Source: Phragmites australis
Lineage: Eukaryota > Streptophyta > Magnoliopsida > Poales > Poaceae
DNA: 64,000 bases
Direction of reading: 5' to 3'
Assembly: GCF_958298935.1 (NCBI RefSeq)
Contig: NC_084921.1
Coordinates: forward strand, 49,773,001 to 49,837,000
The translations under genes were made by a program, and so were the position numbers. Every line of letters begins with the position of its first letter. Position 1 is the stretch's first letter. The notes under the pieces are model-generated. The model was given only the letters and a program-made list of their open reading frames with translations, searched no databases and was not told where the DNA came from. This document shows positions 48,956 through 58,799 of this stretch, piece by piece.

Positions 48956-49439
48956 GTTGACTTTTCTTTTTAATGAATATTAATCAGAAAGATTAAGATA
49001 ACATAAGAGGAGTTATTGGGCTATAAAACATATGCTCCACGACAATGTGACCTTTCCTAAGTTCGAACTAGAGTTTGTGCGTGTTTGTTTTAAGGAGAGC
49101 CCATTCTAGAAATTGTACCTGACTGTATTTCCCTCCGATCTTCCTGCTGTGTGATCTGTATTGATTTGCACAATTATAACCCCAAGGGAAGATAGTATTA
49201 GAAAGGAATCTCATTCAGCTGAAATAATGCTTAGCCCTTCCAATGTACAACATAAGTTAGGCTCAGAAATTAGCACTAAACGCTATTGAGTTTACTTTCA
49301 CTGGCCTAGGGCACAGATGCAGATGAGACCTTTGGTAAGGTTTTGTTGTTCATGTCATCTCTAGATGAAGCTGACTCGGTGGTATTAGTGAAACAAACAC
49401 ATTTTGGCTCATATGAGAAGTGCCTCCACTCTCTGAAGA

Positions 49440-50545
49440 TACACAGATTGAATGAGTATCAAATTAGATTTTGAACAAATATCAAAATACAAAAGCAGAT
49501 ATCTACAAAATAGGGCATTAAGAAAGAAAAGCAGAAAACAGATGTGACTCCTGCAACTTTTCTCATTTTGTGGAGCTAACTATCAAATTCTCGTCGGATA
49601 CAAATAAGACGCCTCCTCCCACATAGTAAAGGTTTTTGTTCTTTGTTCATGCTGAACATCTGGCATGCATGGAAGGAGCGTGATGCCCTAGTCTTCAGCA
49701 GGCGCTCGACACAGGTCCACCAGCTACTCGAACAGATCAAGCACGATGCTAATCTCTGGATTTTGGCCAGCGCGTCGGTACTTGGTCGTCAGCACTCTGA
49801 GTAATCCGCTTAGCTTTCTGTGTTGTGTGTCCCTATGGCTTGTAAGTACGGTCCATGAACCACCGTGTTGCGTGTGTGTGAAGACATTCTGTGCTGTTGC
49901 AATCACACTTGTTTCTTGTATTAATAATATATGACGTGCAGTTCTCTGCATATTCGAGAGAAAAAAAACGACCACGCAACAGAAGTACACAATATCCTGT
50001 CAAAGCAAAACAGAGGCAACAATATCCAGCAAATTCGTCACATGATTCTTTTGCTGCGGCCGGAAAGTGCAAATTGTAGCAGCGTCGTCATCAGAAGTCG
50101 CCCTCGTCACGATCGATACTGTTTGTTGCAAATTTTGCTTCTTGCAACTTGAGACAGTCGCATTGGGTTTTAAACATTGGTGAAGTAGTCCATCACTAGA
50201 TGCGGCCCATGCATCATTTTGTTTCAAAGTCGCCCTCGTCACATTATCGAAGGAGTATCTTGCTCCGGGACTAGAGACAGAACAAAACGTGCATCCTAGC
50301 TTAGCAGCCTTGTCGTAGCACTCCATCACTTGATTGGTTTGGTTGGCGAGAGGTCCACACGAAAGAACACGTTGGGACGGCAGGACCATGCGGAGGATCT
50401 AACCCTTGCAGTGGCCCGCCCCACAACGTACCTACGCCCACGAGAACATGTGCGCCGGTTCCTTCCGGCTCCCACCCCGACCACCAAGAATAAGCATCTG
50501 TTTATACAGCCGTACATGCATAGGGCTGTCAAGCAAACCCAGATG
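49440..50545. other. Intergenic, no gene recognised
   Basis: Frames on both strands between 49724 and 50600 have no recognisable domain. From about 50518 a gagctcgag-rich element begins (agggctgtcaagcaaaccc) that is cut by the hAT MITE and resumes at 50741. Confidence 0.45.
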
Positions 50546-50733
50546 CAGTGGCGGACCCAGGGTTCGGCGACCCTGGGCACCCGTCCGGGCTTCATCTTAA
50601 CTCATCTCTGTATCTGTATATAGGTTATGAGAAAATTCGTGACTTAATTGATTAAATTTTAGACAAAGTCTAGACTGTACGGGTACGACCTGTACCCAGC
50701 CCAGACTCCCTTAAATCCCTAGGTCTGCCACTG
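50546..50733. mobile_element. hAT-like MITE, 188 bp, with target duplication
   Basis: Starts cagtggcggacccagg and, inward from the right end, cagtggcagacctagg. The direct repeat ccagatg is at 50539-50545 and 50734-50740 (7 bp exact). It is inserted in another hAT-like sequence whose halves are at 50518-50545 and 50741-50880 (aagctcgagctcggc). Confidence 0.85.
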
Positions 50734-51070
50734 CCAGATGCCCAAGCTCGAGCTCGGCACCAACTCGAACCGAGCTCGAGTGAGACTAGTTTGGCCGTCG
50801 AGCTTCGTGAGGTAGGCTCGGTCGAAGCTCGATCAGGCTCGAGCTCACTCAATACAAGCTCATCAACACGAATTTCGAAAGCAAACACAGTATCTCAGAA
50901 CTTGTTACTAAAACAAACGCAAACATTCTTGATCTTAGTTCCTAAAGCAAGCAAACATACCTCAAATCTCACATCTCAGTTTCTAATGCATACATGCCTC
51001 TGAATAACGCGCACATCAAGAAATGTTTGGATCCTCAATGACAGCAAAGAAAGAAAAGAAAGGTCATTAG

Positions 51071-51393
51071 GCTATCTCCAGTAGATACTTTAAAAATTCA
51101 TCCCTTATAATACTATTACAGCATCCGCTTACACTATTATAGTACTTTTTATTTTTTTATCTCCAACAGCTACCCTATTTTCTACCTTCTATTACTCTTC
51201 TCCTCTCTTCGGACCCACAGTCAACTGCTGTCAACAATATTGCAGTTGCTACAGTATTTTGACAAATCTAAAGTGTCAGATTCTCTATTCAACACTGTAA
51301 CACTAGATATTGCATCTGGTAGAGAGCAAATACGAGTGCTACAGTATTCGGGGTACTGTAGTAGTGGAAACATCCTCTATTGGAGATGGCCAC
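51071..51393. mobile_element. PIF/Harbinger-like MITE, relative of 33936-34262
   Basis: It shares ctatctccagtag / catctccaacag at the left, a tttaaaaattcat block, atttttttatctccaacagctac and ctaccttctatt...acccacagtca with the copy in the CSA-like gene. The right end, read inward, is tggccatctccaatagagg. A 3-bp duplication is not clear here. Confidence 0.65.
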
Positions 51394-51870
51394 ACAAACA
51401 ACTGGCGCCACCCCGGATTCTGTACCAAACGCGTGGCCATTTTTCGTTCTCTTTCCACGGAAAGGAAAGCGATAGAAGCATTTTGGTTTTGCGCCACGGG
51501 GAAGACCGCACTCCAACAGCGAAGAATCTCCGTAACCGCAGCATTTCTTCCCTCTTTTTCAGAAGTGGCATCCATTCCATTTCTGCATGTATTCTGTTCC
51601 GAGTGAACAGCATGCCTGATGAAGTGTGCAAATTCCAGTCGGTGATTTCCCCTCCTTATCTGATCCAATTCGCGTTAAAACAAGAACCTGGTATGACTAA
51701 TTCCGTCAATTCTAGGAATCTACCATTCTAGTCTAGCTCAAGTGGAGACGAACGACTAATCGCGCCATATAAATGTAATTCTAATATTCCGGTTGAATGG
51801 AACGGGACAAAGGACAAGCAAAGCAGAAGAACGAATCGTGACGACACCAACAGTTTTTTTATTCCGTTCA

Positions 51871-53448
51871 TTAGATTGGCGGGCTGTGCCCGCTCACACG
51901 TGCTCGCCGGCACACTCTGACCGGTAACCCACCCGCGAACGTTGCGGTTAGCCCCGGGGCGAACTTGGGCCGGCGCGAGCTCCGCTCGATCGCCTCGATG
52001 TCGAAGCTCCGGACCACGGCGACGATGACGGCCTTCATCTCCATGATGGCAAGCTCCTTGCCGATGCACACGCGCACGCCGGCCTGGAAGACCGGGTAAC
52101 GGTACGGGCTCTCGGGGACGAACCGACCGTCACGGAGCCATCTTTCCGGCCGGAACTCGCCGCAGTCGGGGCCCCACACCGACTCCATGCGGCCCATGGC
52201 GTAGGCGTGGTAGGTGACCCTGGTGCCCTTCGAGACGACAGTGCCGTCTGGAAGCTTGTCGTCGCCGGCGGCGAACTTGGAATCGAACTGCACCGGCGGG
52301 AACAGCCGCATGCTCTCGTACAGCGCGGCGTGCAAGTAGTGCATGTCCTTGAGCTTCGCGAAGCTAGCGGCCGTGTCTCGGTCGTCGTCGCCGGCGACGC
52401 GGGTAACCTCGTCCCGGATGGCGGCGGCTACCTCTGGATGATCGGAGAGGAGCAAGAAGAAGGCGGTTAGCGCCGAGGCGACGGTGTCGCGCCCGGCAAG
52501 CATGAAGCTGACGACGATGTCGCGGAGGTACTTGTCGTCATTTATGGATTCCATGAAGCGCGACAAAAGATCGCTACCCGAGGCTACGCCGCCGAGCTTG
52601 CGACGCTGTCGGATGACCTCCTCGGCGAGCGCGTCGACAAGGCGGACTGCATCCCGGAGCTTCCTTTCGTCCCCGAGGTTCAAGAAACGCTTAAGTTTCC
52701 AGATAATCTGCATGGGCACGGTAGCGCGCCTGGCAGAGAGCGTGGAGGCCGTGTCGAACGCATGCACGAACGACGACACCGGCATCGACAGCTCGAGGCA
52801 GCCGGGGTCGAGACCGAAAGATATCTTGCATATGCAGTCGAAGGCGAAGCGACGGAACACGTCTTGCAGGTCGAGCACCTTGCCACTGACTTCAAGGGAG
52901 GCAGAGTGAAGCAGGGGCATGAGGCGGCTCCGCAGCTCGGAAGCCACGACACGCATCGCGAAGGCGCGCAGCGCCGGGGAGGCGAGCTCGGCCGCGGCGA
53001 GCTTGCGCTGAAAGAGCCACGCATCCCCGTCGACGTTAAAAATGCCGCGGCCGAGGAAGTCGGCGAGGATGGCCGAGAACGGTGCGCCCTTGGGGTAGTT
53101 CTCGAAGCGGCTGCGCAGCATGTGGTCCACGGTGACCGGGTTGGCGGTGAGCACGTTCCGGAGCACGTGCACGTGTACGGTCTGCGCCGGCGAGCTGCGC
53201 AGGAGGTGCGCGAACCAATCGCAGAGGTTGTCGAACTCCCCGGTCCACGACGCCGTCAGGTAGGCCTCGCAGACAGGGCAAGCGCACCACCACGGCGGGC
53301 GCATGCGCGCCACGACCAGGAGGGCGGCGAGGGCCACCGTGCACACCGCGGACACAAAGACGACGGCGGCGACGTGCGGCTGCAGCGAGCCCGCCAGGGC
53401 CCTCACCACTTCATGCAACGCCGCCCCCGCCTCGACAGCCATGAGCAC
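51871..53448 (-). CDS. CYP94: Cytochrome P450, CYP94 family
   Basis: An intronless 525-residue frame. It is an ER-membrane monooxygenase; CYP94 enzymes hydroxylate the omega end of fatty acids and, in some members, the jasmonoyl-isoleucine hormone. Features in order: membrane anchor at about residues 26-47; CDWFAHLL and the conserved FENYPKG at about 115-121; I-helix oxygen-binding AGRDTVAS at 318-325; ExxR as ESMR at 378-381; FRPERW at 432-437; heme loop FQAGVRVCIG at 454-463 with the ligand Cys461. Length is as expected. Val is at the position where most CYP94s have Pro in FQAGPRVC, a change I have seen in some members. A second Met (residue 3) is an alternative start. A TATA box lies upstream. 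The subfamily is not decided here. Confidence 0.92.
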   Translation of the reverse strand: MLMAVEAGAALHEVVRALAGSLQPHVAAVVFVSAVCTVALAALLVVARMRPPWWCACPVCEAYLTASWTGEFDNLCDWFAHLLRSSPAQTVHVHVLRNVLTANPVTVDHMLRSRFENYPKGAPFSAILADFLGRGIFNVDGDAWLFQRKLAAAELASPALRAFAMRVVASELRSRLMPLLHSASLEVSGKVLDLQDVFRRFAFDCICKISFGLDPGCLELSMPVSSFVHAFDTASTLSARRATVPMQIIWKLKRFLNLGDERKLRDAVRLVDALAEEVIRQRRKLGGVASGSDLLSRFMESINDDKYLRDIVVSFMLAGRDTVASALTAFFLLLSDHPEVAAAIRDEVTRVAGDDDRDTAASFAKLKDMHYLHAALYESMRLFPPVQFDSKFAAGDDKLPDGTVVSKGTRVTYHAYAMGRMESVWGPDCGEFRPERWLRDGRFVPESPYRYPVFQAGVRVCIGKELAIMEMKAVIVAVVRSFDIEAIERSSRRPKFAPGLTATFAGGLPVRVCRRARVSGHSPPI

Positions 53449-53493
53449 GTCGGAGCAGGGCTTTTTCGCGTGCCTGCGTGCGTGGTACTGTGG

Positions 53494-53509
53494 GCGCGCG
53501 CGCGCGCGC
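53494..53509. repeat. GC dinucleotide run in the CYP94 leader
   Basis: A (GC)8 run lies in the 5' UTR region, 46 bp upstream of the CYP94 ATG. Such runs are unstable and can form Z-DNA. Confidence 0.85.
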
Positions 53510-53559
53510 TTTCATATGCGGGGCGTGTTTGTGAGTCGTGGCGTCCCCGAAGGAGGCCA

Positions 53560-53567
53560 TTTTATAC
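53560..53567 (-). promoter_or_regulatory. TATA box of CYP94
   Basis: On the minus strand the sequence reads gtataaaatgg, about 112 bp upstream of the ATG at 53448. The (GC)n run lies between them in the leader. Confidence 0.6.
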
Positions 53568-53600
53568 TAGGGGATGTCTGGTGTTAAGGATGTCTGGATG

Positions 53601-53745
53601 TGGTATATATGGTGGGTGGACTAGCTGGGATTTGTATCCGACTTCATAATATATAATGGGTGGTTTTATTGGGATTTGGATCTTCTGACTTCACAATATA
53701 TAATGGGTGGTCTGATTGGGATTTGGATCCTCTGACTTTATCCTT
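53601..53745. repeat. Three 48-bp tandem repeats upstream of CYP94
   Basis: Copies begin near 53601, 53650 and 53698 with atataatgggtgg, gggatttggatc(c/t)(t/c)ctgactt and similar. The period is 48 bp, and the copies nearest 53700 are the most alike. They lie about 150-300 bp from the CYP94 start, on its promoter side. Confidence 0.8.
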
Positions 53746-54894
53746 GTGAAATCAAAAAGGCACAATTATTTGGTAGAGGAGCATAATAACTCATAGTCGG
53801 TTACTATATCAATTCTCATCATGTAACATAGCCGTTACACTATTTATAAAGTATTTTAGCATCAAATATGATCTATCCACTGAGATCAAATGGCTTACGA
53901 CATTTTGAAGTCACCGTGACTTCAATTCTTTTGAAGTTAGAGAATCTCATTTTGATTACGATAACTTTTTTGTATTCTGCTTGTTGGTTTGACCTCCCAT
54001 TGCTTTACTAGGCTTTGCTAGCTTAGTCACATTCGATTTCTCTACTACCCTAGTTGTTCTCATGTGTGGTATGGGAGTTTTATCCGTTGCCGAGTCCATG
54101 TGCTTGATCGACTTAACTTGCATGCCGCTACTCCGTGCTTGGTGAATGGCGATGCATAATAAAGGGGTTATCTATGCTACACGAGTACTGAATTTCTGGA
54201 TTATCGGATCTTCTCTTTCCTTTTGATCTAATGGCACCCCTCTTTTTTTTCCTCCTTCTGTTCTTCTCTTCCCTCTCCCAAGCTGCTTGTTGCCTAGCTT
54301 CTCTATCACGGATGCCCTCACCCCCTCCCCCTCCTGCTCTCATCTCTGGCAGCTCTTGCCACCACCTCCGATGCTCGCCACCATGCTAAGCCGGCTTCGA
54401 CAACCTGTCATTGTGACACCACCGCCCTGACACTATCCAACCGACAATCCTCCATCTCCCATGGCCGGTGGCGTTCTTGTCATCCTACACCCATGTTTGC
54501 CATACCATCGAGCAGGCTTGCCGCTGTGGCATCCCTCTAAGCCCCGCCGTTCTCCAGTGATCCCGCCCGATCCAACCCCAAACCATACCTCGTTGGAGGC
54601 TCGCCAAAGAAACCCCTCCTCTAACTTCACTGAAAGAAATCAAGCAAGAAAAGAGGGATAAACACCTGACTTGAAAATAGGATTTCTGTAATAAAAAGGT
54701 GTTTGGGTTATAGACCACCAGTATCAACCGCTGGCCGCTTTCACCAGACCAAGACTGTAATAAATTTCTCGTGCCCAGCAAGTAAATAGCAGAACAACAG
54801 GTAAGCCCACACCTTCCTACTTTGGGGCAATGAGCACTGGGCAGTTAATCAGTTACTGCCGATGACCACACTCCATACGATCTCTATCCTCACA

Positions 54895-55110
54895 CTCTAA
54901 GACTATCTCCAAACATATTTCTTTTATTTTATTCTTTTTCTGATTTCTCTCTATTCTCATTCTCTTTATTTTTTCTTATCTCTAATAGATTTTCTTAGAA
55001 GTGATTCATAAAGGAAAAGAAAAGAGAATACGATTCTAAAGGAAATAATCTTAAAAATCCTCTAATCCCTTTATAATAAGAACTGTTAGAAGGGAAAAAA
55101 AATCTCCTCC
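54895..55110. mobile_element. MITE copy, family shared with 35317-35580
   Basis: Carries catatttcttttattttatt, ctattctcattctctttat, and aagaactgttagaaggg in the same order as the reverse complement of 35317-35580. The two copies are in opposite orientation. No duplication was resolved. Confidence 0.6.
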
Positions 55111-57002
55111 CCAAAAGGAATCGGATGCCCTGACGATCCATGATTGTAGCGCAGGAGAGCGTCACCGGCGAGCTGCAGCCTCACTGAGCCCGAGGAGAGC
55201 GATTCACCGGGTATTTACTGCTGCTCGGTGAGCACATGTTAATGTCAATGCACCCACGAGGTTGGAACAGCAGCAGCGGGGTCGATCAGTCAATGCCCGG
55301 GACGCCCGCGCAGTACGTCGTAGCAATTCATCGCGTTGGTCCAGTCTCGAGTCCAGTCCGGCGAGGATCCAGCTCCCAAGCAAGTGCAACTACGCAACAA
55401 GGTATGTACATGTACTGTTCGCGGGGCTAACTGCATGGTGCCCACGGATACATGCGGGAGCCGTGCTGATGCTGTCGACGACCCTGCAGCTGGATGGACA
55501 CTCGGCGGCGACATATATGCAGTGCGACGCAAATCAAGTTGTTTCTCCGGATAGGTAAGTTGTCGAGCTGGCCTGCTAAGAGCTGACGTGGCAGCTTAAT
55601 TGTGTGTCTCTGGTTGCACTCGGAAAGCTAGGTACGGAAATGGCGTAGGTGATAGTCACTTCCTACATGCATCTGAGCCAACTCTTTCTGAATCACCTTC
55701 ATAAAGTTTCACATATAGGACCATACATTCGGAAGCATCCGCATATTTATGTATATACTACTTTTGTTTGAATTGAGATGTCGTTTTAGATGTCGCTACA
55801 CAGTTAATACCATGTATCACTTAACATGTCTGCCCTCTTTTGATGGATCCATCACTTTGTTTACTTCACCGGTCGTGCCCTTCCTTAATCCCAGCTAGTC
55901 TCAACCAACAGGTGGGCACCGCTTTAATCTCAACCAAGTTCCAAGAATCAAGTGTCATGACCTCTAGATGGGATAGGCCATGACTTGCGGCGGGCGCTGC
56001 TTGAGCTCAAGCGGTTCTTACCTCGACCGGAGTTACGTGTAGAGGAGAGGTTGCTGGCGTGCTGCAGCCTGATGCGCAAGTAAGCTGGTAGGTTGCCTTG
56101 CTTGCTAGGTGCCGAAGCGAATTAAACTGACTAGCGATAGTGCAGTAGAGCGAGACAAGTTTGAGCACGTTCGTGCGGTGGAGGTCGCGGGTAAGCAAAG
56201 CTAAAGAGGCATCTAAACACGAGGAGACTATGAACCAGAGGCGTCTCTGAGCTTTAATGATGGCAATTGAACAATTTTCAGCAACAATTAACACAATCAA
56301 CAGTCAGAAGCTTGTGCTAATACATATGTAGTGCACTAATCTCTCACCAAAACCATAGGACTCCTCAAAATTTAATATGAGCTATTTGGTAGTACGTCCT
56401 TTGGACGTAGATCATGTTTGGTACAGCTTTTTTCCGAGGAGCTTTTTTGAGAAATTGGTTGCCTTGAGAAGCTAACAACCTTGAGAATTTGCTGGCTAGA
56501 GAAGCGAACCGTTTGGCAGTCCTGCTTACCATATGACAGATTGTCTGTTTTAAATGTGAAAAAGACTATAGTGCCTCTGATAAGTATGATAACTTATTTG
56601 CTGCTGGTGTAGTAGAGACATTGCTATCTCATTACTTTTTAACATTTTTTAAAGACAATTTTAATGATAATATTAGCAAGGAAAATTTGAGAAGAAATTC
56701 TACATTCCATGTTGGCACAAATAATTGTCACACATCTCACATTATTCAATTGGTATGTGCATGAAAAATAAATGAGCTACCAAATACATGATTGTTCATT
56801 CATTGTACATTATCAATCAGTCAAAGGCTTGGTTCATGTTTCTGAAATACACTCAATTGTACATTGACACTATCTGAAAAACATGTGTACATAAATATCC
56901 AAATATCTGAAAGACACTATATGAAAAACCTCTATACAATACTTTGAAATACACTCTAAACTTTGAAAAAACATTAGCACTGCAAAAACTTGTCGAAGTG
57001 TC

Positions 57003-57120
57003 CCAATATTGACTACTACGGTCGAAGCACAGTTTCTCCGTGGGTAGGAGAGGCATACAGTGAGATGAACACTTCACATGACACCAATATTGACTACTAC
57101 GGTCGAAGCACAGTTTCTCC
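57003..57120 (+). repeat. 37-bp perfect direct repeat
   Basis: The string ccaatattgactactacggt and following bases (37 in all) occurs at 57003-57039 and 57084-57120, 81 bp apart. It is in frame, so the 95-codon frame there has NIDYYGRSTVSP twice. The 27-codon spacing keeps the frame. The function is unknown. Confidence 0.85.
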
Positions 57121-57559
57121 ATCCAACGCCTTCCACCAGTTGACTACCTTCGATCCAACAACCTCAGGCTATTTTCGCCCCCCTAGAAGTTCATCTCCGG
57201 GTGCTGTGATGAGAAAGTTCAATCACTTGTTGGAAGGACCATCTGCTTCTGACGTTGGTCAAACTGCAGAGTCATGAAAATTTTTAGCTCAGCTGATGAT
57301 ACTTCTCCGACCAGAACAAAAACATTCAGATGCCTGCTTCAGAGAAGGCATTACCTCTTGTCATGTTTTAGCATTCCCAACTCATGGTTACATATAGTAA
57401 GTACAATGAGCAAGTATGATTTCGTTTAAGAAGCTTCCAACTCAGTTGCTATCTTCAAAAGAAAGTACAATGCCTACAATTGAAATGAATCAGTCATGCA
57501 GACAAGGACATTCTACAACTCAATGATGCAATCCAAATCTCTATCAAATTGATACAATG

Positions 57560-58211
57560 ATGCATCTTGATATTGAATCATTCCAAAATATAACGATACA
57601 CCTGTCGAAGATTATTTTCCGATAATATATCCGTAAATTGACTGAGTACCTTCGAGTGTAGGGATTAACCATAAAACGAGACACACGATGTATACATGTT
57701 CGGGTCTCCGATTGAAGTAATACCCTACATCCTGTAGGGGTGTTGCTGCTGTATGTTGATGATCTCGAGTACAAACGATGTGGCTAAAACTTTTATAAGG
57801 AGTAGATCGGATCTAATCTAATCTAGGGCTAAAGTTACCGAGCATCTCCTCTGCTAGGGTCATTAACTTGCGTCTCTTCCCTTTTTTCTCCCTTTTCCCA
57901 CAGCCTTTCCGCCTTATATATGGGTGGTGCACCGACTCCTATCCAACCGTAGTCGATAGGGAGCTGTCTTTCTTGACGTCTAAGTAGATAGATCTGCTTC
58001 AGATGCTAATCATTCCGAGTTGGGTAACCAATCTAAACCTTCCTAACATGTACTTTCTTGATTCCGGGTGTATCAGGTACTACTGATTCGGTTCTGTGAT
58101 ATCTGGAGCTACCTAATATGTGCTATACATATCCTATATATGTATGATATACTCTTTATACGCATATACCCTATAGTTAGATATTCGATAGTAGTCCCCT
58201 AAGTCTACCCA
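57560..58211 (-). repeat. 3' LTR of the Tat-like element
   Basis: On the minus strand the LTR appears to start TGGGTAGACTTAGGGGACTA at 58211 and to end near 57560. The TATA-like box is about 290 bp in. The end dinucleotide and target duplication were not resolved. Confidence 0.55.
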
Positions 58212-58799
58212 GGAGGAAGGGTTTCCATAAGCGCCCATTCGAGTGCCACTAAGTTTAAGCTTAGTCGAGTAAAATGGATCAGGCTTATAATCAAAAGAAT
58301 TAAGTATGGACGGAACCTTCCTCGAGTATCGAGTGGAAGCTCAGTTGGGTTGAGCACCCTGCTACTAACCGCACTCAAGACTTGAAGAAAAAGATTAAAG
58401 AACTCAACTGATCGACACCCGACTCTGAGTAGAGTTAAAAAAAAAACCTTTCAAAATTTGAAATGATGGGTATAGGTGCATTTAATGCGGGAAGAAAGGC
58501 GTGCAGAGATTCGCACATCGTCACCATACCTCTTTTCGCGCTGCTTCAAGTGTTGTAAAGATGGGAGTGGTTGAAGAGACGGTAATTTTTTGATTATTTA
58601 CCCGTATGAACCAGACTTGTAGTGGCCATTCCCCGCCATTGTCACCGGTCTTCCTGCACAAGCCCCTCAGCTTTCTCCGTCCCAGCACGCACCACTGCCA
58701 AAAGAAATTAAGATCCATGGATCCTAGTTCTTCTCCGAAGATCTCAACTCCCTCTTTTCCTGAGAAGTGGTCAGATGCAGAAGCCGCCGGTGCCTCGCC

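Larger units (their letters stand above)
40499..49434 (-). pseudogene. WD40/AT-hook gene (TFIIIC subunit-like), split and broken
   Basis: I recognise this as the plant WD40 protein with AT-hooks related to TFIIIC subunit GTF3C2 (Arabidopsis At1g19485 type), from memory. In order on the minus strand: about 49434-49296 (REWRHFSYEPK) with a TAG at 49308; about 48178-48085 (FAGGNVWALDWCPRLSDKP); about 42280-41457, with AT-hook VRGRPRKIP, a Ser-rich part and LPRVVLCLAHNGKVAWDIK; 41368-41237 (WKVPSPHMIQRIYSPSK, then LQPVFKC); 40919-40880 (VALWNFSTNLSSQ); and about 40561-40499 (NTFVTAGENGLKFWDLR). Trp after WDIK is TGA (41542-41540), followed by the expected KPPLL. At least two WD40 exons and the 3' end were not found, and a 5-kb MULE separates the second and third groups. 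The gene family role is RNA polymerase III initiation. Confidence 0.65.
53746..57540. other. Intergenic region with MITEs and a 37-bp direct repeat
   Basis: No gene was recognised. 54895-55110 is a MITE (separate entry). 56380-56790 has weak inverted ends (tatttggtag) and may be another. 56990-57277 holds a 95-codon plus frame with a repeated NIDYYGRSTVSP. The GC-rich 55140-55560 has overlapping frames but no domain. Confidence 0.5.

Noticed and set aside
50000..50623. Frames of about 90-130 codons on both strands
   Set aside because: No recognised domain, and part overlaps the hAT MITE.
51240..51731. A 163-codon plus-strand frame and its antisense counterparts
   Set aside because: Starts inside a MITE and has no recognised domain.
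52207..53649. Plus-strand frames, the longest 295 codons, opposite the P450
   Set aside because: Antisense shadows of the CYP94 frame, which has all P450 motifs.
57544..57774. A 76-codon minus-strand frame
   Set aside because: Falls within the LTR end of the Tat-like element and has no domain.
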